The notes under the pieces are model-generated. The model saw nothing but the letters and a program-made list of their open reading frames with translations, was not told the origin of the DNA and searched no databases. A stretch of 64,000 bases of DNA, from the NCBI GenBank assembly GCA_029532415.1, contig JAQOTA010000052.1, forward strand, positions 496,001 to 560,000, in the 5' to 3' direction. How positions within the stretch are numbered: the stretch's first letter is position 1; every line of letters starts with the position of its first letter. Made by a program: the position numbers and the translations under genes. This document shows positions 1 to 11,907 of this stretch, in pieces. This DNA comes from Marasmius tenuissimus. Lineage: Eukaryota; Basidiomycota; Agaricomycetes; Agaricales; Marasmiaceae.

Positions 1-240
1 GAAATAATCGTGAAGGGATGATTTTCTTGTAAAAAAAGTTGTTAGTGGATTTTAGACTGTACATGTAATCGTAAAACCAGTAACCGACAGTGATGAATTG
101 AACTTTTCTGGGCACGCGATGAAGGCGCGACTTTCATGTGGGACTCTCACCATCGAGTCACCATACAACACCGTCATGATGGTCGCCGCTAATTCTCCGC
201 TAACGATAAACTCATCTCTCTTCAACCATTGCCATCCTCA

Positions 241-1751
241 ATGTGTCGCTTCGTGATATACAAAGGGACGTCTCCGGTGCTGCTATCTCATGTAAGAATT
301 TGTCAAAGTAATTGCCTACAGGCTCACTGAAACCTGCGCCAGCTCCTGACTCGGCCATGCCATTCTATCATTAATCAAGCGTTCGATTCTCGATTGCGGC
401 TTGACCATCGTAGACCTATGAATGGAGATGGATTTGGTGTCGGTCAGTAGCGGGCTATATTTCCTCGAGGAAAGCGGTTTGACTCTGGTTGCAGGATGGT
501 ATGACTCTGTTTACGATGAAGAATTAGGACTACAACCTTGCATATTCACGTCGATTACTCCCGTGCGTCGAATTCTCCAACTCTCATATCTATATTTACT
601 GAACGCTTGGGGCTTCAAGGCATGGAATAACGTCAACCTCACTCGTATCGCTGAAAAGATCAAGTCTCCTCTGGTCTTGTGAGTGGCCGCCGAGGATGCA
701 GATGCGTACAGAACTCTTCATGCTCTCTCTAGTGGACACGTACGAGCTACTACAGCGGGATCCCTGTCCCTCGATAACTGCCATCCATTCGCTCACGGGA
801 AACTCATGGTGCGCTGACTCTTACCTGCCCTTTCAGCACTCTTGACTCAACAGTGGCCTACAGTTCATGCACAACGGAGGGATAGCTGAATTCGGTCGGA
901 TCAAGCGAAAGCTTCAGTCTGCACTCCCAGATGCCGTGTTCCACACTGTGCAAGGAAATACCGGTGCGTGGATATACAAGTCAAGCTTGATGCTGCTTTT
1001 ATGTTGAGTGACGGCTATGATCCAGATTCTGAATGGGCCTTCGCCCTTCTCCTCTCGAAAGTCAGTCAAGTCTACCCAATGTCGATGCACGTCGTTTTGA
1101 CCCAGTCTTAGCTGCCAGATCCGGACGCGAGGTCGTTCACACCAGACGTGTTGAGAAAGGCAATGTTAGAGACTATATCATCGATCAACGAATACGCGGA
1201 GAGTGCTGGTATTACTGAGCCCAGCTTGATGAACTTCTGTGTCACCGACGGCGAAACGGTGATCGCTACTCGCTACATATCGTCCCGAACTGAGGAGGCT
1301 GCTTCACTGGTACGTTACCGATCTCTTCCACAGTGGGCAGTAGCTGACCTGACACCCGAACTTGCAGTGGTTCTCCTCTGGCACCACTTTCAGCGAGTTC
1401 CAAGAAGGGGGTCATTACAAAATGACCAAGGCTGACAAGCGCGAGAGTATCATTATGATTGCAAGTGAGCCTCTCACCTTCGAAAGAGGTAAATCCGTGA
1501 TGTTTTCCCTTTACGCTTTGATTTCTGCTCACCGTGACGTCTTAGCCGATTGGATGGAAATTAAGACGAACAACATGGTCGTGATTACACCTAGAATGAA
1601 TCTCCTTCAGGTCCCTATCATCGACAAGTACTACGTACCGCCCTCCGACCCAGCCTCGTCAACCCGCACCACGGACTTTGCACGAGAGAAGGGACTTTTG
1701 TCCCCTCACAAGCTCAAGGCAAACCCTCCCCTTGGTCGGATTGTTACATGA
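241..1751 (+). CDS. DUG3: Dug3-like class II glutamine amidotransferase of glutathione degradation
   Basis: This is the amidotransferase subunit of the cytosolic Dug complex, which breaks down glutathione independently of gamma-glutamyl transpeptidase. The start at 241 gives MCRF, so Cys2 becomes the N-terminal nucleophile expected of the Ntn/class II family. Joining short exons gives the family motifs in order: LLTRPCHSIINQAF (from about 340), RRPMNGDGFGV (about 410), a CHPF segment (about 780), FMHNGGI (about 868), DSEWAFAL (about 1025), EPSLMNFCVTDGETV (about 1220) and ASEPLTFER (about 1470). The C-terminus ends GRIVT. At least seven small introns are needed, with donors such as gtaaga after codon 17. 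These motifs match the yeast protein closely. Its partners Dug1 and Dug2 are not in this window, so participation in the complex is inferred. Confidence 0.93.
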
Positions 1752-2031
1752 TCAATCGAAGGTTCAACTTGGCAACTTTCCAGGAGGAAGGGGTCTTATT
1801 ATTCTGAACTTACACTTACCCAACGGCCACTCTACGTCAACCCTAATATGCCTACGCTATGTTATGTATTGATTGCTATCGTGTTGTTATCGTCTTGTAT
1901 ACTCAAATTGGAAGACAATGGTGCCTTTCACGTTTTTGTTTTGTGCGGATGTTGTTCTTGAGACGGACGCGACTAAATAAACACGCTCTCAGCATGCCCA
2001 CGACCACCCAGACCACTCACTGAGCAGAACA

Positions 2032-3394
2032 ATGTCTGGGTATCGGGTACTGTGGAACGCTGTTTTCAACACAGCTAGGTGAGTATTGGTACGTTTGAAG
2101 GCGTTTATGAAGCTGAATAGTTTCTCTCTCCAGGCTGTCTACGGTTTTGCAGATTCTCATTTTTCTACCATTAACGTTGGCCACCCTCTCACAACCTGCA
2201 TTTCTGTTGTTATCCCTTCTTCTATCGCTACATTCAGTGATTCATGGCACCCTTATTCTCCTATGGGGATCACCCGCACTCTCAGTCATGCAAGTCCCGA
2301 TGCACCCATTCGTCCTCCTCGTCAGCTTCAACGTCTTCTCTGCCGCTGTTCACCCCTGGCTTTTGACCGCCACGCAGTGGTGGGGACAGCTGCTCAAGCT
2401 ATCTGGTCCTTTCTTCATCGTGCTGGAGGGACTGTCAAGTCTGTTGGTTGCGCAGAAGCTCGGGCAGGAAGGGAAGAAGTTGGTTGAATTCGGCGGTGAA
2501 GGCTATCAGTTCGGGTTCTTGATTTCCTCTGCTGCGACATATGTCGGTTGTGCGTGGTGGATAGTTGCGGTGCGTCCTCGCAGCTCAGAGTGCCTCACTA
2601 TCGAATGCTCATTCTCTTGATAGACATACCCCGCTGCTGCCTCATCGCCTTTATCATCTACATTCCTGGGCGTGGCTCTGACGGCACTCGTGTTCCTCAC
2701 TTTCATCGGATTCTACCTACGAAGAACGAACATTATTGAATCTTCTGCCCTGTCTTTATTCATCGCGTACAATGTGTGGCTCTGTGGTTTTGATCAGGAA
2801 TCCTTTTTGAATCCCGCCTCAGCCTAGTGAGTCTTTAGTCTTCCTCAAACCTGGCGATTTCTTTTCGTTTACTCAATTGTTACTCTGCACTACAGCATGC
2901 CTCTAATCCCGAACCTTCTCCCTCATCTCGAAGCGCTCCTCAACTTTGTCATCAACACGTTGCCCAAGCCCGTTCTCATCGCTCTCCTATATCGACTTAC
3001 AATCTTGCATCTCGCGTCTCGGATATTGCCCAATATCGGTGCAGATAGCTGGGAGAACGAGGATGGCGTGGATGACGGGTGGGAGGGCAGACCAGTATGT
3101 ACTCCCCTCCAACTCTGTCGGGACACGGCTGATATCTCCAGCAGACATCGATCTTGACAAAGATAGTGTTGACTTACAGACAGTTGTTGTTCGTGATGGT
3201 GTACTCTCACCTTCTATGTGAGTGTCTGCCTTTTGGCCCAATGTTCGCAGCTAACAGCCGTTGTAGTACTGGACTACTCCTCCCAAATCTGGTGGAGATG
3301 GATCAATATCTTTTTCACCCTTGCGATGTGGGGCGTTGAGCTCCTCGTTAGCCCGGACGACGACGTTGTGACCGAGAAATGGAAAGTGGATTGA
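2032..3394 (+). CDS. ICE2: ICE2-family multispanning ER membrane protein
   Basis: The spliced product begins MSGYRVLWNAVFNTAR and is a string of hydrophobic helices typical of the Ice2 family, which in yeast works in cortical ER inheritance and in lipid metabolism at the ER. Recognisable pieces are the N-terminal membrane block LILLWGSPALSVMQVPMHP (about 2255), GPFFIVLEGLSSLLVAQKLG (about 2405), LIAYNVWLCGF-like text with FIAYNVWLCGFDQESF (about 2760), and IALLYRLTILHLASRILP (about 2978). Five or six exons are joined through introns of about 50 nt. The last exon ends VSPDDDVVTEKWKVD. The family call is good, but the exact exon ends near 3095-3270 are less certain. Confidence 0.85.
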
Positions 3395-3443
3395 TACCAT
3401 CGTATTTACCATTTCTATTTCTCGGCCTTCATTCATACATGAT

Positions 3444-4055
3444 CTACGCATTAGCCTTCCACTCCGCTGTTCCTTCATCCTCCCCCTCGTAGTACTCCCT
3501 CTTCCATATTTGAGCCTTCCGCTTCACTTCCTCTAGGATGAATTCGCATGCGACAAATCCTTCTTTTCTGTGGGGAGATGAGACTGCGACGACTGTATTG
3601 CGTCAGGACGAATCAAGCAGCGGTTGCGTGAGGTGTGGGAGTGACAGTACCAATTGAAGGTTCTCCTACTGGCACAATCCCTATTCGATGGTGAACAGCG
3701 CAACGTATGGGTGATCTTGAGCTATCTGTACCACTCTGGTTCCGAGCCGCTTCAATGATATTTGCCATGGTCTTGACCGCCATCTTGGAGTACGCTTGAT
3801 ACTCGAGTCTAGTTACGACCTTATTCTGGAATGTATTTCTGGTCGTCCCTGTGAGCAGTATGGCGGTATGAGATTGCAGCTGAGCTCAACGACGCGAAGC
3901 TCTCTCTCACCGATAAAGAAAACGTTAGCGCCTGCACCATCGTCTCCGACCGATTTGATTATCTCGTCCACATTGAGGGTATGAGATATCGCACAGATGG
4001 ATCCCGGGCTTTCTAGTTTTGTTTCAAAGGACGCACTTGGTTCAAGAGAAGGCAT
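3444..4055 (-). CDS. MOCS2B: Molybdopterin synthase catalytic (large) subunit, MoaE/MOCS2B family
   Basis: This is the large subunit of molybdopterin synthase, which turns precursor Z (cPMP) into molybdopterin during molybdenum-cofactor synthesis. Three exons on the minus strand give MPSLEPSASFETKLESPG at the N-terminus, then DGAGANVFFIG, RLEYQAYSKMAVKTMANII (about 3745-3815), HRIGIVPVGEPS (about 3670), and AVSSPHRKEGFVACEFILEE plus KRKAQIWKREYYEGED (about 3480-3590). The lysines in KRKAQIWKRE fit the catalytic lysines of MoaE. The product is about 150 residues, normal for the family. Its start codon lies 104 bp from the divergent pseudouridine enzyme, so the two probably share a promoter. 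Nitrate reductase is the likely client enzyme in fungi, but none is seen here. Confidence 0.93.
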
Positions 4056-4159
4056 AATTACAACATTTCGTGCGCGGAAAGTCCTGTCTTCCCCTCGATG
4101 CGGACCGGGTAGCCGGTGACTACATTAACCATTCCGGACAACATTCCGGCCAGAAAGAA

Positions 4160-7100
4160 ATGGCCTTGCTTTCTACTCGACGCCATCTGCTGCGAACGTT
4201 GACGAGAAAATCCTTGCCTTTTGCTCGGTCCATCTCTTCTGCTTCATCACCTCTCAGAAATCTTCCTCTTGATGTCCATCCCGAAGTCCAAGAAGCACTC
4301 GCACATAACCAGCCTGTTGTAGCGCTGGAAACAACGCTTGTGACCCATGGATTCCCTTACCCAGCCAACTTCGAACTTGCGACTGACCTAGAGAACATTG
4401 TGAGGTCTACAGGTGCGATACCCGCAACTATTGGGATGGTTGGCGGACGTGTCAAGATCGGGCTCAAACCGTCGGAGCTCGTGAGGTTGGCGGATACGAA
4501 GAACAATTCCTCTGTCGTGAAGCTTTCACGCAGGGATGTGGGGCCTGCGGTGGCCTTGAAAGCGGATGGAGGAACGACGTGCAGCGCAACGCTCATGTTT
4601 GCCGCACTGGCTGGAATTAAGGTCTGTTCCCAGTTCTACTGGCTTTACTCCACGTATTCACAGCTTATCCAGGTGTTCTCTACCGGAGGGTAAGAGGTGT
4701 TCGCTGGTTACGTGCGTGATATTGACACTCTCAACCAGTCTTGGTGGAGTGCACCGAGGCGCGGAGAATTGTACGCGTTAACCTTCCGTCGTGGTGATAC
4801 TTACTCAATCTCTCTCAAACAGCCATGGACGTCTCTGCAGATCTGATGGAACTCGCTCGCAACCCCGTCGGTCTCGTCTCTGCGGGCGTCAAGTCGATCC
4901 TCGATATCGGAAGAACTCTGGAATATCTGGTAGATTGGCCCTCTGTATACGGAAGCCCTCGTTAAACCAATGCCTCTGTTGTACTAGGAAACTCTCGGTG
5001 TCCCGGTTGTCGCGTACTCAGAAACGAAGGATTTTCCCGCGTTCTTCTCTCCAAAGAGCGGTCATCAGGTAGAGGGCATCTCCTTGAACAGCTTGGGTCG
5101 TTTCTAACGGGCCCTTCAGCTCTCTTGGAATGTCGACAACCCCCATTCAGCGGCTCAGGTTCTATGTAGGTCGCCGTGATAACCCGTCTCTCCTCATCTG
5201 ACCTTATTTCTAGACACGCAGGATCAGTTTGGGATGCAAAATGGTACTTTGATAGGTGTACCCATACCTCGAGAATATGAAGAGGAGGGCCTCAAGATCC
5301 AGAAGGCCGTGGACCAAGTGAGCATTTTTCTACTCTATCTTCAGTTTCTCAATGACGCTCGCCAGGCGGTGGAAGAATCGGAGGCTAACGGCTTAGCGTA
5401 TGTATTCCGTGATATTATCCCCCTTCGCCCTTTCACGCTCTCAATAGCAAACGCGGGAAGGAAGTTACACCTTGGTTACTCAGACGGGTGTCGGAACTTA
5501 CTCAGGGACGGTCGCAATTATCAAACATCGCACTCCTGAAGAATACAGCTCTCGTCGGTCAGTATGGTATCACCTTCTACACAATTCTCGCTAAGCAAGT
5601 GCACAGGTGGTCAAATCGCGGTCGAGTATAACAAACTAGTCCGAAATGAGACTGAGCATGATCAAGTAAGGAATTAGCACATTGGCTGGCAAATACATGG
5701 AACCTACCTATCATTCCTATCTCTTAAGCTAGCACCGACTGCGGCAAGTCCCAGTTCGACTTTCTCGTTCAGCCACCGCGCTAGTACTGTGCCTGAGCAG
5801 CCGAAAGCGTCTCCAAAGCTGGTGGTCATTGGCTCTAGTGCTGTCGACATCACTGCGCGCAGCTCTAAGGGAAACACAGCGGCTTTAGCGAACCAGTCGA
5901 CCGTTTCGGGTTCCGTCTCATTATCACTAGGGGGTGTTGCGCGTAACATCGCTGAGGCTTCGTATCGTGCATCGAGTGATAAAGATTCTGTCATGTTATT
6001 ATCGCCTGTGGCTGATGGTATGTTTGGGAGCTTCTTGAGAGGCGAAACAAGCAAACTAGGGATGCGGGAGGATGGCTTGGTCACGCAAAAGGACCATAGA
6101 ACCGCTACTTGCAACATGATTCTGGATGGAGAAGGTCATCTCGTTACTGGGATTGCGGATATGGGTATCATCGAGAATCTGACTCCACAACCGGTCTGCT
6201 ATTTTTTTCTTCTTCCGTTCGCTCCTTTCTGACTCGCGTTGTTTCTAGGCCATCGCTTGTCTCGAGCAGCACAGGCCGAGTATGGTTGCATTGGACGGCA
6301 ATATGTCCCCGAAAACGCTCGCAGGCATCGTCCGCTACTGCAAACAGAAAGAGTTGAAAGGTCAGTGAAACCAATATTCGCCTCTCTTTTCTCTTCACTC
6401 ACTCCTCAATCCAGTCCTATTGTAGGTGCTTGTGGCACCAGACAATTTACAGTGAACTAATTGTCCATGCTGAGTATAGTGAGCCAACCTCAGTCATGAA
6501 GTCGACCTCCATCCTCCAGGCCGTCTCTGAAAATCTCGACAACGCTGAACCACCCATCACCTACATCACTCCCAATCTCCTCGAGCTCCAGCATATATTC
6601 AAGACTGCTCGTGAGACCTATGACTTGTTCTCGCAGGACGCTTGGTGGAGAGCAATCGACGGGTTCTCCGTCGGAACTCAATACAGAAACGATCTAGAAC
6701 ATCTCTCCAGGGTCAAGGGACCTAACAATTCGTCCTCGATGGCCTTCCTGATTCAGGATGGTGTTGCGCAGATGGCTTTGAACCTTCTACCGTTCTTCAA
6801 GCATATCATCATCAAATGCGGATCGGTGAGTCTAAATTCAACATCTGTCCAGTCGCAGTGCCTGAGGGAAGTCCACTGCCAGCTGGGTGCGATTGTCGTG
6901 ATGCGTGCCTCTGGGGAAACTGAGTGGAGCAAACAAAACAGCAATGTCGTCGAACGATGCATTGTATCACACGGAACGAACGAGTCCGTAGTCCTGATCC
7001 ATCTTCCGGCTTTGCCAGCACAGGTCGTCAACGTCACTGGTGCCGGTGACAGCTTTGTCGGTGCTCTTTCAGCTCGCCTAGTCGAGCGGCCTCTTAGCTT

Positions 7101-7221
7101 CAACGATATGGAAAGTCTGAAGGAGACAGTGAACTTTGCGCAACAAGCTGCGGTATTGACACTGGCTAGCGAACTGGCAGTCTCCCCACGAGTTTCCGAC
7201 TTAGCACGGACAACGACATAA
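4160..7221 (+). CDS. Bifunctional pseudouridine-5'-phosphate glycosidase / pseudouridine kinase
   Basis: One gene encodes two enzymes of pseudouridine breakdown. The N-terminal half is a PsuG-type glycosidase: [17 protein letters not shown] (about 4316), [14 protein letters not shown] (about 4425), [20 protein letters not shown] (about 4535), [14 protein letters not shown] (about 4678, across an intron) and [17 protein letters not shown] (about 5237). The C-terminal half is a PfkB-family kinase: [16 protein letters not shown] (about 5818), [12 protein letters not shown] (about 5928) and the closing signature [14 protein letters not shown] (about 7028). The first 30 residues ([20 protein letters not shown]) are basic and Ser-rich, a likely mitochondrial presequence. 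I chose the ATG at 4160 because the frame further upstream adds no family sequence. Eukaryotic homologues are commonly fused in this order. About ten introns are inferred. Confidence 0.92.
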
Positions 7222-7284
7222 TTATCACTTTAGGTACAATCAATGTTGTGATGCATTTTATTACCACGCATTTTATGTACCACG

Positions 7285-9773
7285 CTACTCCACCAAAGGC
7301 CCAACTTGGACTTGTTCCCTTGCTCGACGCTTTGTCTCTTTTTCGGCAGCTTTGGCCTCTTTCTCCGCCGCCTTTTCTTTCTTCTTATGTCGGGCCTTTG
7401 CACCGTGCTTCAACCGTGTGATGATGTTGGCGGCTTCACCTTTGGTAAGTTGTCGGGGAGGAGTATTGGTTCCGAACTTAGAGACATTTTTGTTGACAAA
7501 CTGCATCTGGTTTTCCGTAGCCGGTGCCCTTCGCCATGCCGAGGTGCGGAGAAGACTGGAGGTAAACAGGTCAATACCCGGCCCAAGCCCAAAGTAGTCC
7601 AAACCAGAGCTTACGCTTTAGTTAGAGGCCCGTGCACGACCTTGGTTTTTGCATAGGTGTCGCACCCTCTTATCGCGTCTGGAAGGTTCTGTGCTGTCAA
7701 AACATGACGCGCTCTAAAGAACGGAGATATCTTGAGTCGGAAGGCAGTGCCTTTATCTATCGCGGCGGGGGTGTAAGTGGCCTTGAAGTGGATTCCCAGT
7801 TCTACAACTAATGTCAATCATTGCAGGAGAAAGGATCGAGATACCAAACTCTACCTGGGTCATCCTCTATCTTCTCCACTCGAATGGACCCTTTTCCCAA
7901 ACATTCCAAAATATAACAGTCGTCTCCGCATCCGACCCACGCATGTGGGCTTAATTTGTTGATGTGGGGCGCACCAGATGAATCCTCCACAAATGACAAG
8001 GGGTCCTCGTAGTCGGTGTACGTCACGGATGAAGGAAGAGGGATATCGTCCGGTGTATCTGCTGCCAGACGTTCCGACACGCGTTTTTCAAGCGTTTCCA
8101 ACGATTCGTCTGTCCATCGTAGCTTAGTCGTGCACACTCACGCTGCCAGTCAAAGGAGTTCTCACCGTCGATCTGAATCTCGTCAGGATTCAACCCGAAG
8201 AGCGTAGGGGTCGATACAACGCCAGCGACGCGAGCCAAACTATCCACAAAGTCGATGATACGACAGTCCTCCTTCCCTGTTGCTGGGGATAGCCTCATAC
8301 CTCGCCCAATCTTGTGAATGATTTTGCTTGAGCAAGCAAAATGGAGAGGGGCTTGAAACACACCATTTGAGCAAAGAGATTTCGTGATCTCGTCGGACGT
8401 GCAACCATAACGCAGTCAATGTTCGGTATATCAGTGCCTTCAGTCAGGATTGCTGGAGGCGAATAAGTGAATGGTTAGCGAGCACTGAAATGTCGCTGAA
8501 GACGGGATTTACTCACAGCAATTTACGAGTACAGGAAACTCTCCTGCTCTGAAGGACGCGATGAGAGCCTTTCGCTCCAGAACGGGTGTCTTGGAAGAGA
8601 GGTACCGCGCGTCTACACCGAATCCGCGGAAAGTTTGAGTGAGGGCAGCGGTATGCGCAATGTTGACACAGAAGACGAGCGTGGACTTGCGTGTCGCTAA
8701 TGTATTGAGAGTGGTCAGTAGCTAAACGCTGACCATAGCATGAAAAACACTCACCTGCGCGATCAAGCCACGTCTGAACGACCAGTTGATTGATAGTGTC
8801 GGTATTGATCACTTGCGCCAAACTAGTAGGGTTGAAATCACCGGTTTTCGATTGAACGGTGACTTCTTTCAGGTTGAGATTCGCTTGTACTGTCGTGAAC
8901 CTGACATTGCACAACCTGTACACAAGGAAGTCAGAGGGCTCCTTGAGATAGCAAAAACGATTCCGACGTACCATTCTTGCTTGATCATCTGAAGGAAATC
9001 TTGATGATATACAATTTTCTCAAAGACTGAACCCAACGCGAGGCCATCATGACGACTAAAGGTAGCAGAAAATCCGACGATAGGTATCTTGTGGGGTATA
9101 CTAGGAGGAGTGAAATCCTCGTCAGGATTCTTGATGTCGCTGTCAAAATTGGACAAGAGTCGTCGATATCTGTACCAAGACGTAAGTCAGTGAGGACGCG
9201 TCAAGACATCAATATGTGAGACGCACGAAGGGGCAGCGGCATGGTGTGCTTCGTCGACTATGATAGCCTTGAGTTCATTGGGGTCAAACTTGGCCAGACG
9301 AGCAGGCTGGAGGAGTGTTTGATACGTAGCAACAGTCCTAAATATGGGGAAGGGCCAGTCAGTCAGTGGAACTAAGGCGCATATATCGACGCAACGCACA
9401 CATCTGCAAGCCCACTAGCTTTGTGCTTCACACCCTGCTCTATCTCGACACTCCACTTTGGAAAGAGCCTTGCAACCTGTTCAGCAGACTGTCTAGCGAG
9501 TTCTATGTTGTTGACAATGATGAGTGCTTTGCGGGCATCCTTGGACTGCGACTGGGGCTTAATTTTCGAGAGCAGCGAGATGAAGACGGTCGTTTTGCCA
9601 GAACCGGTGGGTAGAGACACGCCGAGACGCGATGTTCCTTCCTGCAGTGCGTCGACACAAGCCTCTAGACATTCTTCTTGATACGGCCGTAGGACCAGAC
9701 TGTGTCCGCGACGTCGTGCAATACCGATGAGGTTGATGTAGAGGGGGCTAAGACGAGGTCGTAGCCATAGCAT
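7285..9773 (-). CDS. IRC3: Irc3-like mitochondrial SF2 helicase
   Basis: This is a superfamily 2 DNA/RNA helicase. Motifs in order are [11 protein letters not shown] (Q-like, about 9690), LPTGSGKTT (motif I, about 9605), [11 protein letters not shown] (motif II, about 9255), [12 protein letters not shown] (motif III, about 9060), a segment reading [15 protein letters not shown] (about 8690), [17 protein letters not shown] (about 8440-8520) and the motif VI text [11 protein letters not shown] (about 8300). The N-terminus [20 protein letters not shown] is a plausible mitochondrial signal. The C-terminus is Lys/Glu-rich ([17 protein letters not shown]). Arrangement and length resemble yeast Irc3, a mitochondrial dsDNA-dependent ATPase that helps maintain mtDNA. 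It could also be a related helicase of the same clade, but helicase activity is not in doubt. Roughly ten exons; the frame changes are consistent with short introns. Confidence 0.9.
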
Positions 9774-10053
9774 GGACCTGACATGGACCGTGTTGGTGGT
9801 CGAGAGATGTGTACAAAACGCCTAAGCGACTTTCGAAGTGGACATTGATTGAATTCTTTTTTTTCTTCAATTCTTAGCGACTCAATTTCACACTTGTCCA
9901 GGTTTGGTGAATTAAAATCCATTGCGATCTGCACTAGGTCTTGGAATTGTAAGGTACTATGGCTTACCCACCAAAACATAAGGATAGCGAAAGTAGAGTC
10001 TAATGGCCGTGACAGAAAAGTAATAAAACTACTCAAATCTCCCTGCCGGAAAC

Positions 10054-11325
10054 TTAACCAGATCCACCAGAGTAGACCTTGCCGAACATAGCCTTTTGAA
10101 GAACATCGTACAAGGAGAGCACACCTGCACCAGCAACACCACGGAGGATGTTGGCACCGGCACCCTTGAACAATGACTTGGTACCCTCCTTGGCAACAAT
10201 CTAATATTGGACGTGAGTGACGGAACACACTGGAATAAACAGGTCGCATATATACCTGAGAACCAGCGTCGAACATGGACTTGTAGTTGACACCAGAGCC
10301 AGAAGTCATCATCATACGACGACGGATAGTGTCGAGAGGGTAGGAAGCGAGACCGGCACCAATGGTGACACCCCATCCGAGGGCGAAGGAAGCAAGGAAG
10401 GATCCCTCGAGGGCACCGACGAGGACGACGGGCTCTGAAAATAATAGTCAGCAAAAGTGTCGGGTGCCAACGGAGGACCAACGTACTGAGCGAGTCGTAA
10501 ACACCGAAGTAGAGACCACGGTAGACGATGATTCCGACGACGGAAGGAACGAATCCACGGTAAAGGCCGGCAATACCATCAGAGGCAAGGGTCTTTCTGT
10601 AGACATCGACCAAACCGTTGAACTGACGCTCTCCTCCACCCTTGGCCGACTTGGCGTCGTTGGCAAGACGGGTACGTGCGTAGTCGAGAGAGTACACGAA
10701 GAGGAGCGACGAGGCACCAGCAGCACCACCAGATGCAACGTTTCCAGCGAACCACTTCCAGTAACCAGCCTCCTTCTTGAAACCGAAAAGCGACTTGAAG
10801 TAGTCCTCTGTAGCACAAATTAGAATTGCACATCTCTAAAGACCCGGAAAGACGTACTGAAGGCGAAGTTGAGGGCTTGGGTGGGGAAGTAACGGATGAC
10901 GTTGGCGGTGTTACCTCTCCAGAGGGCGAGAACACCCTCCTCCCGAGAAGTACGAGCGAAAGCGTCCATGACACCCTTGTAGGGGGTGGCAAGACGACCT
11001 TGCTTGATCTATGGAACGACAGGCGTGTCAGAAAAGACTGTAGGTCGAGAAAGTGATTCGACGTGCCATCTCATCCTGATTCTGAACCAGCAGCTTAATC
11101 CGCTCAATGGGGGCTGCACTAGTCTTCGAGACGGCCTAATGTCAAGTAAAAGAAATGATGAGCAACACGCCACACGACTAGAGAGCCATAAAACTCACGG
11201 CAGACACACCACCCATCAGGAAGTCAACTTTGGAACACAATGAGCTGGAGGGCACAAAGACACAACGACGACGCAGACGTACTAGCGAAATCCTGGGGAG
11301 ACTTGGACTTTTTGACTTCGGCCAT
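10054..11325 (-). CDS. AAC: Mitochondrial ADP/ATP carrier
   Basis: This is an inner-membrane carrier that swaps cytosolic ADP for matrix ATP. It has three tandem repeats with carrier signatures: [15 protein letters not shown] (first), [15 protein letters not shown] (second) and [15 protein letters not shown] (third, about 10300). The hexapeptide RRRMMM is diagnostic for ADP/ATP carriers rather than other members of the family. The start [15 protein letters not shown] (11325) is followed by [13 protein letters not shown], and the C-terminus is [11 protein letters not shown]. Five introns are inferred, each with a frame change between neighbouring open segments. Codon choice is strongly biased to C/G-ending triplets, as expected for a highly expressed gene. 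The 5' flank holds a perfect CACGTG palindrome (separate entry). Confidence 0.97.
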
Positions 11326-11907
11326 TTTTGAAAATAGGATAGAGAAAGGGAGGGATGGAGGGGGGAGAGATGAGAGTTGAGAGGAAAGAGATGGAGAAAG
11401 AAATTTTCGCCTGCGGCCTTTTACACGCGGGGCGTTCCTGTCACGTGACCCAATGCGTGGTCTCAACCGACGGCAAAAATTCACGAGCAAAAAACACGAG
11501 CTCTTTTACGCGTCCCTCTCGCTTTGCTTGAAGCCCGTTTCTCGAGTATTTCATACTTATAAGCTGCTTACTAGGACCCGAGAGTGGCTATTTCATTTGG
11601 GAATGGTCCTTTCCAGCTCTGACCACAGCTCGAGATACGTGGTGACGTGTGGGTATCTCGGAACAGCTCGGGGAACACCGGTGCGTTCGTTCCGCGCACA
11701 TCGCCACTTTTTCCACGCTGCGTTTATCCCATTTATCCACCTCCGAAAGTTCTCGCAACGACGCAACGGATCCGGGATAGGGTCTTTACAGGCGGGTCGT
11801 CGTAATTGGCCCAACGCATTATACCGTAAATAACTACTGTAAGTATGTATTGCACGCGCACTCAGCGTATGCGAAGAAAGTCATGATAAGAAACATGCGG
11901 TATCCTG
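11326..11907. other. Promoter region of the ADP/ATP carrier, no gene seen
   Basis: This 582-bp stretch separates the carrier start (minus strand) from the SIZ1 stop. The 80 bp next to the carrier ATG form a pyrimidine tract when read on the minus strand (GA-rich on the plus strand), a usual fungal 5' UTR. It holds the palindrome at 11440-11449 and an inverted repeat with 8-bp arms CGAGATAC / GTATCTCG at 11631-11638 and 11653-11660. The open frames here have no family features. Confidence 0.5.
11440..11449. promoter_or_regulatory. CACGTG (E-box) palindrome upstream of the ADP/ATP carrier
   Basis: The ten bases GTCACGTGAC are perfectly self-complementary and lie about 115 bp upstream of the carrier start codon. 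CACGTG is the core recognised by fungal bHLH proteins such as Cbf1. Binding is inferred only from the sequence and position. Confidence 0.35.
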
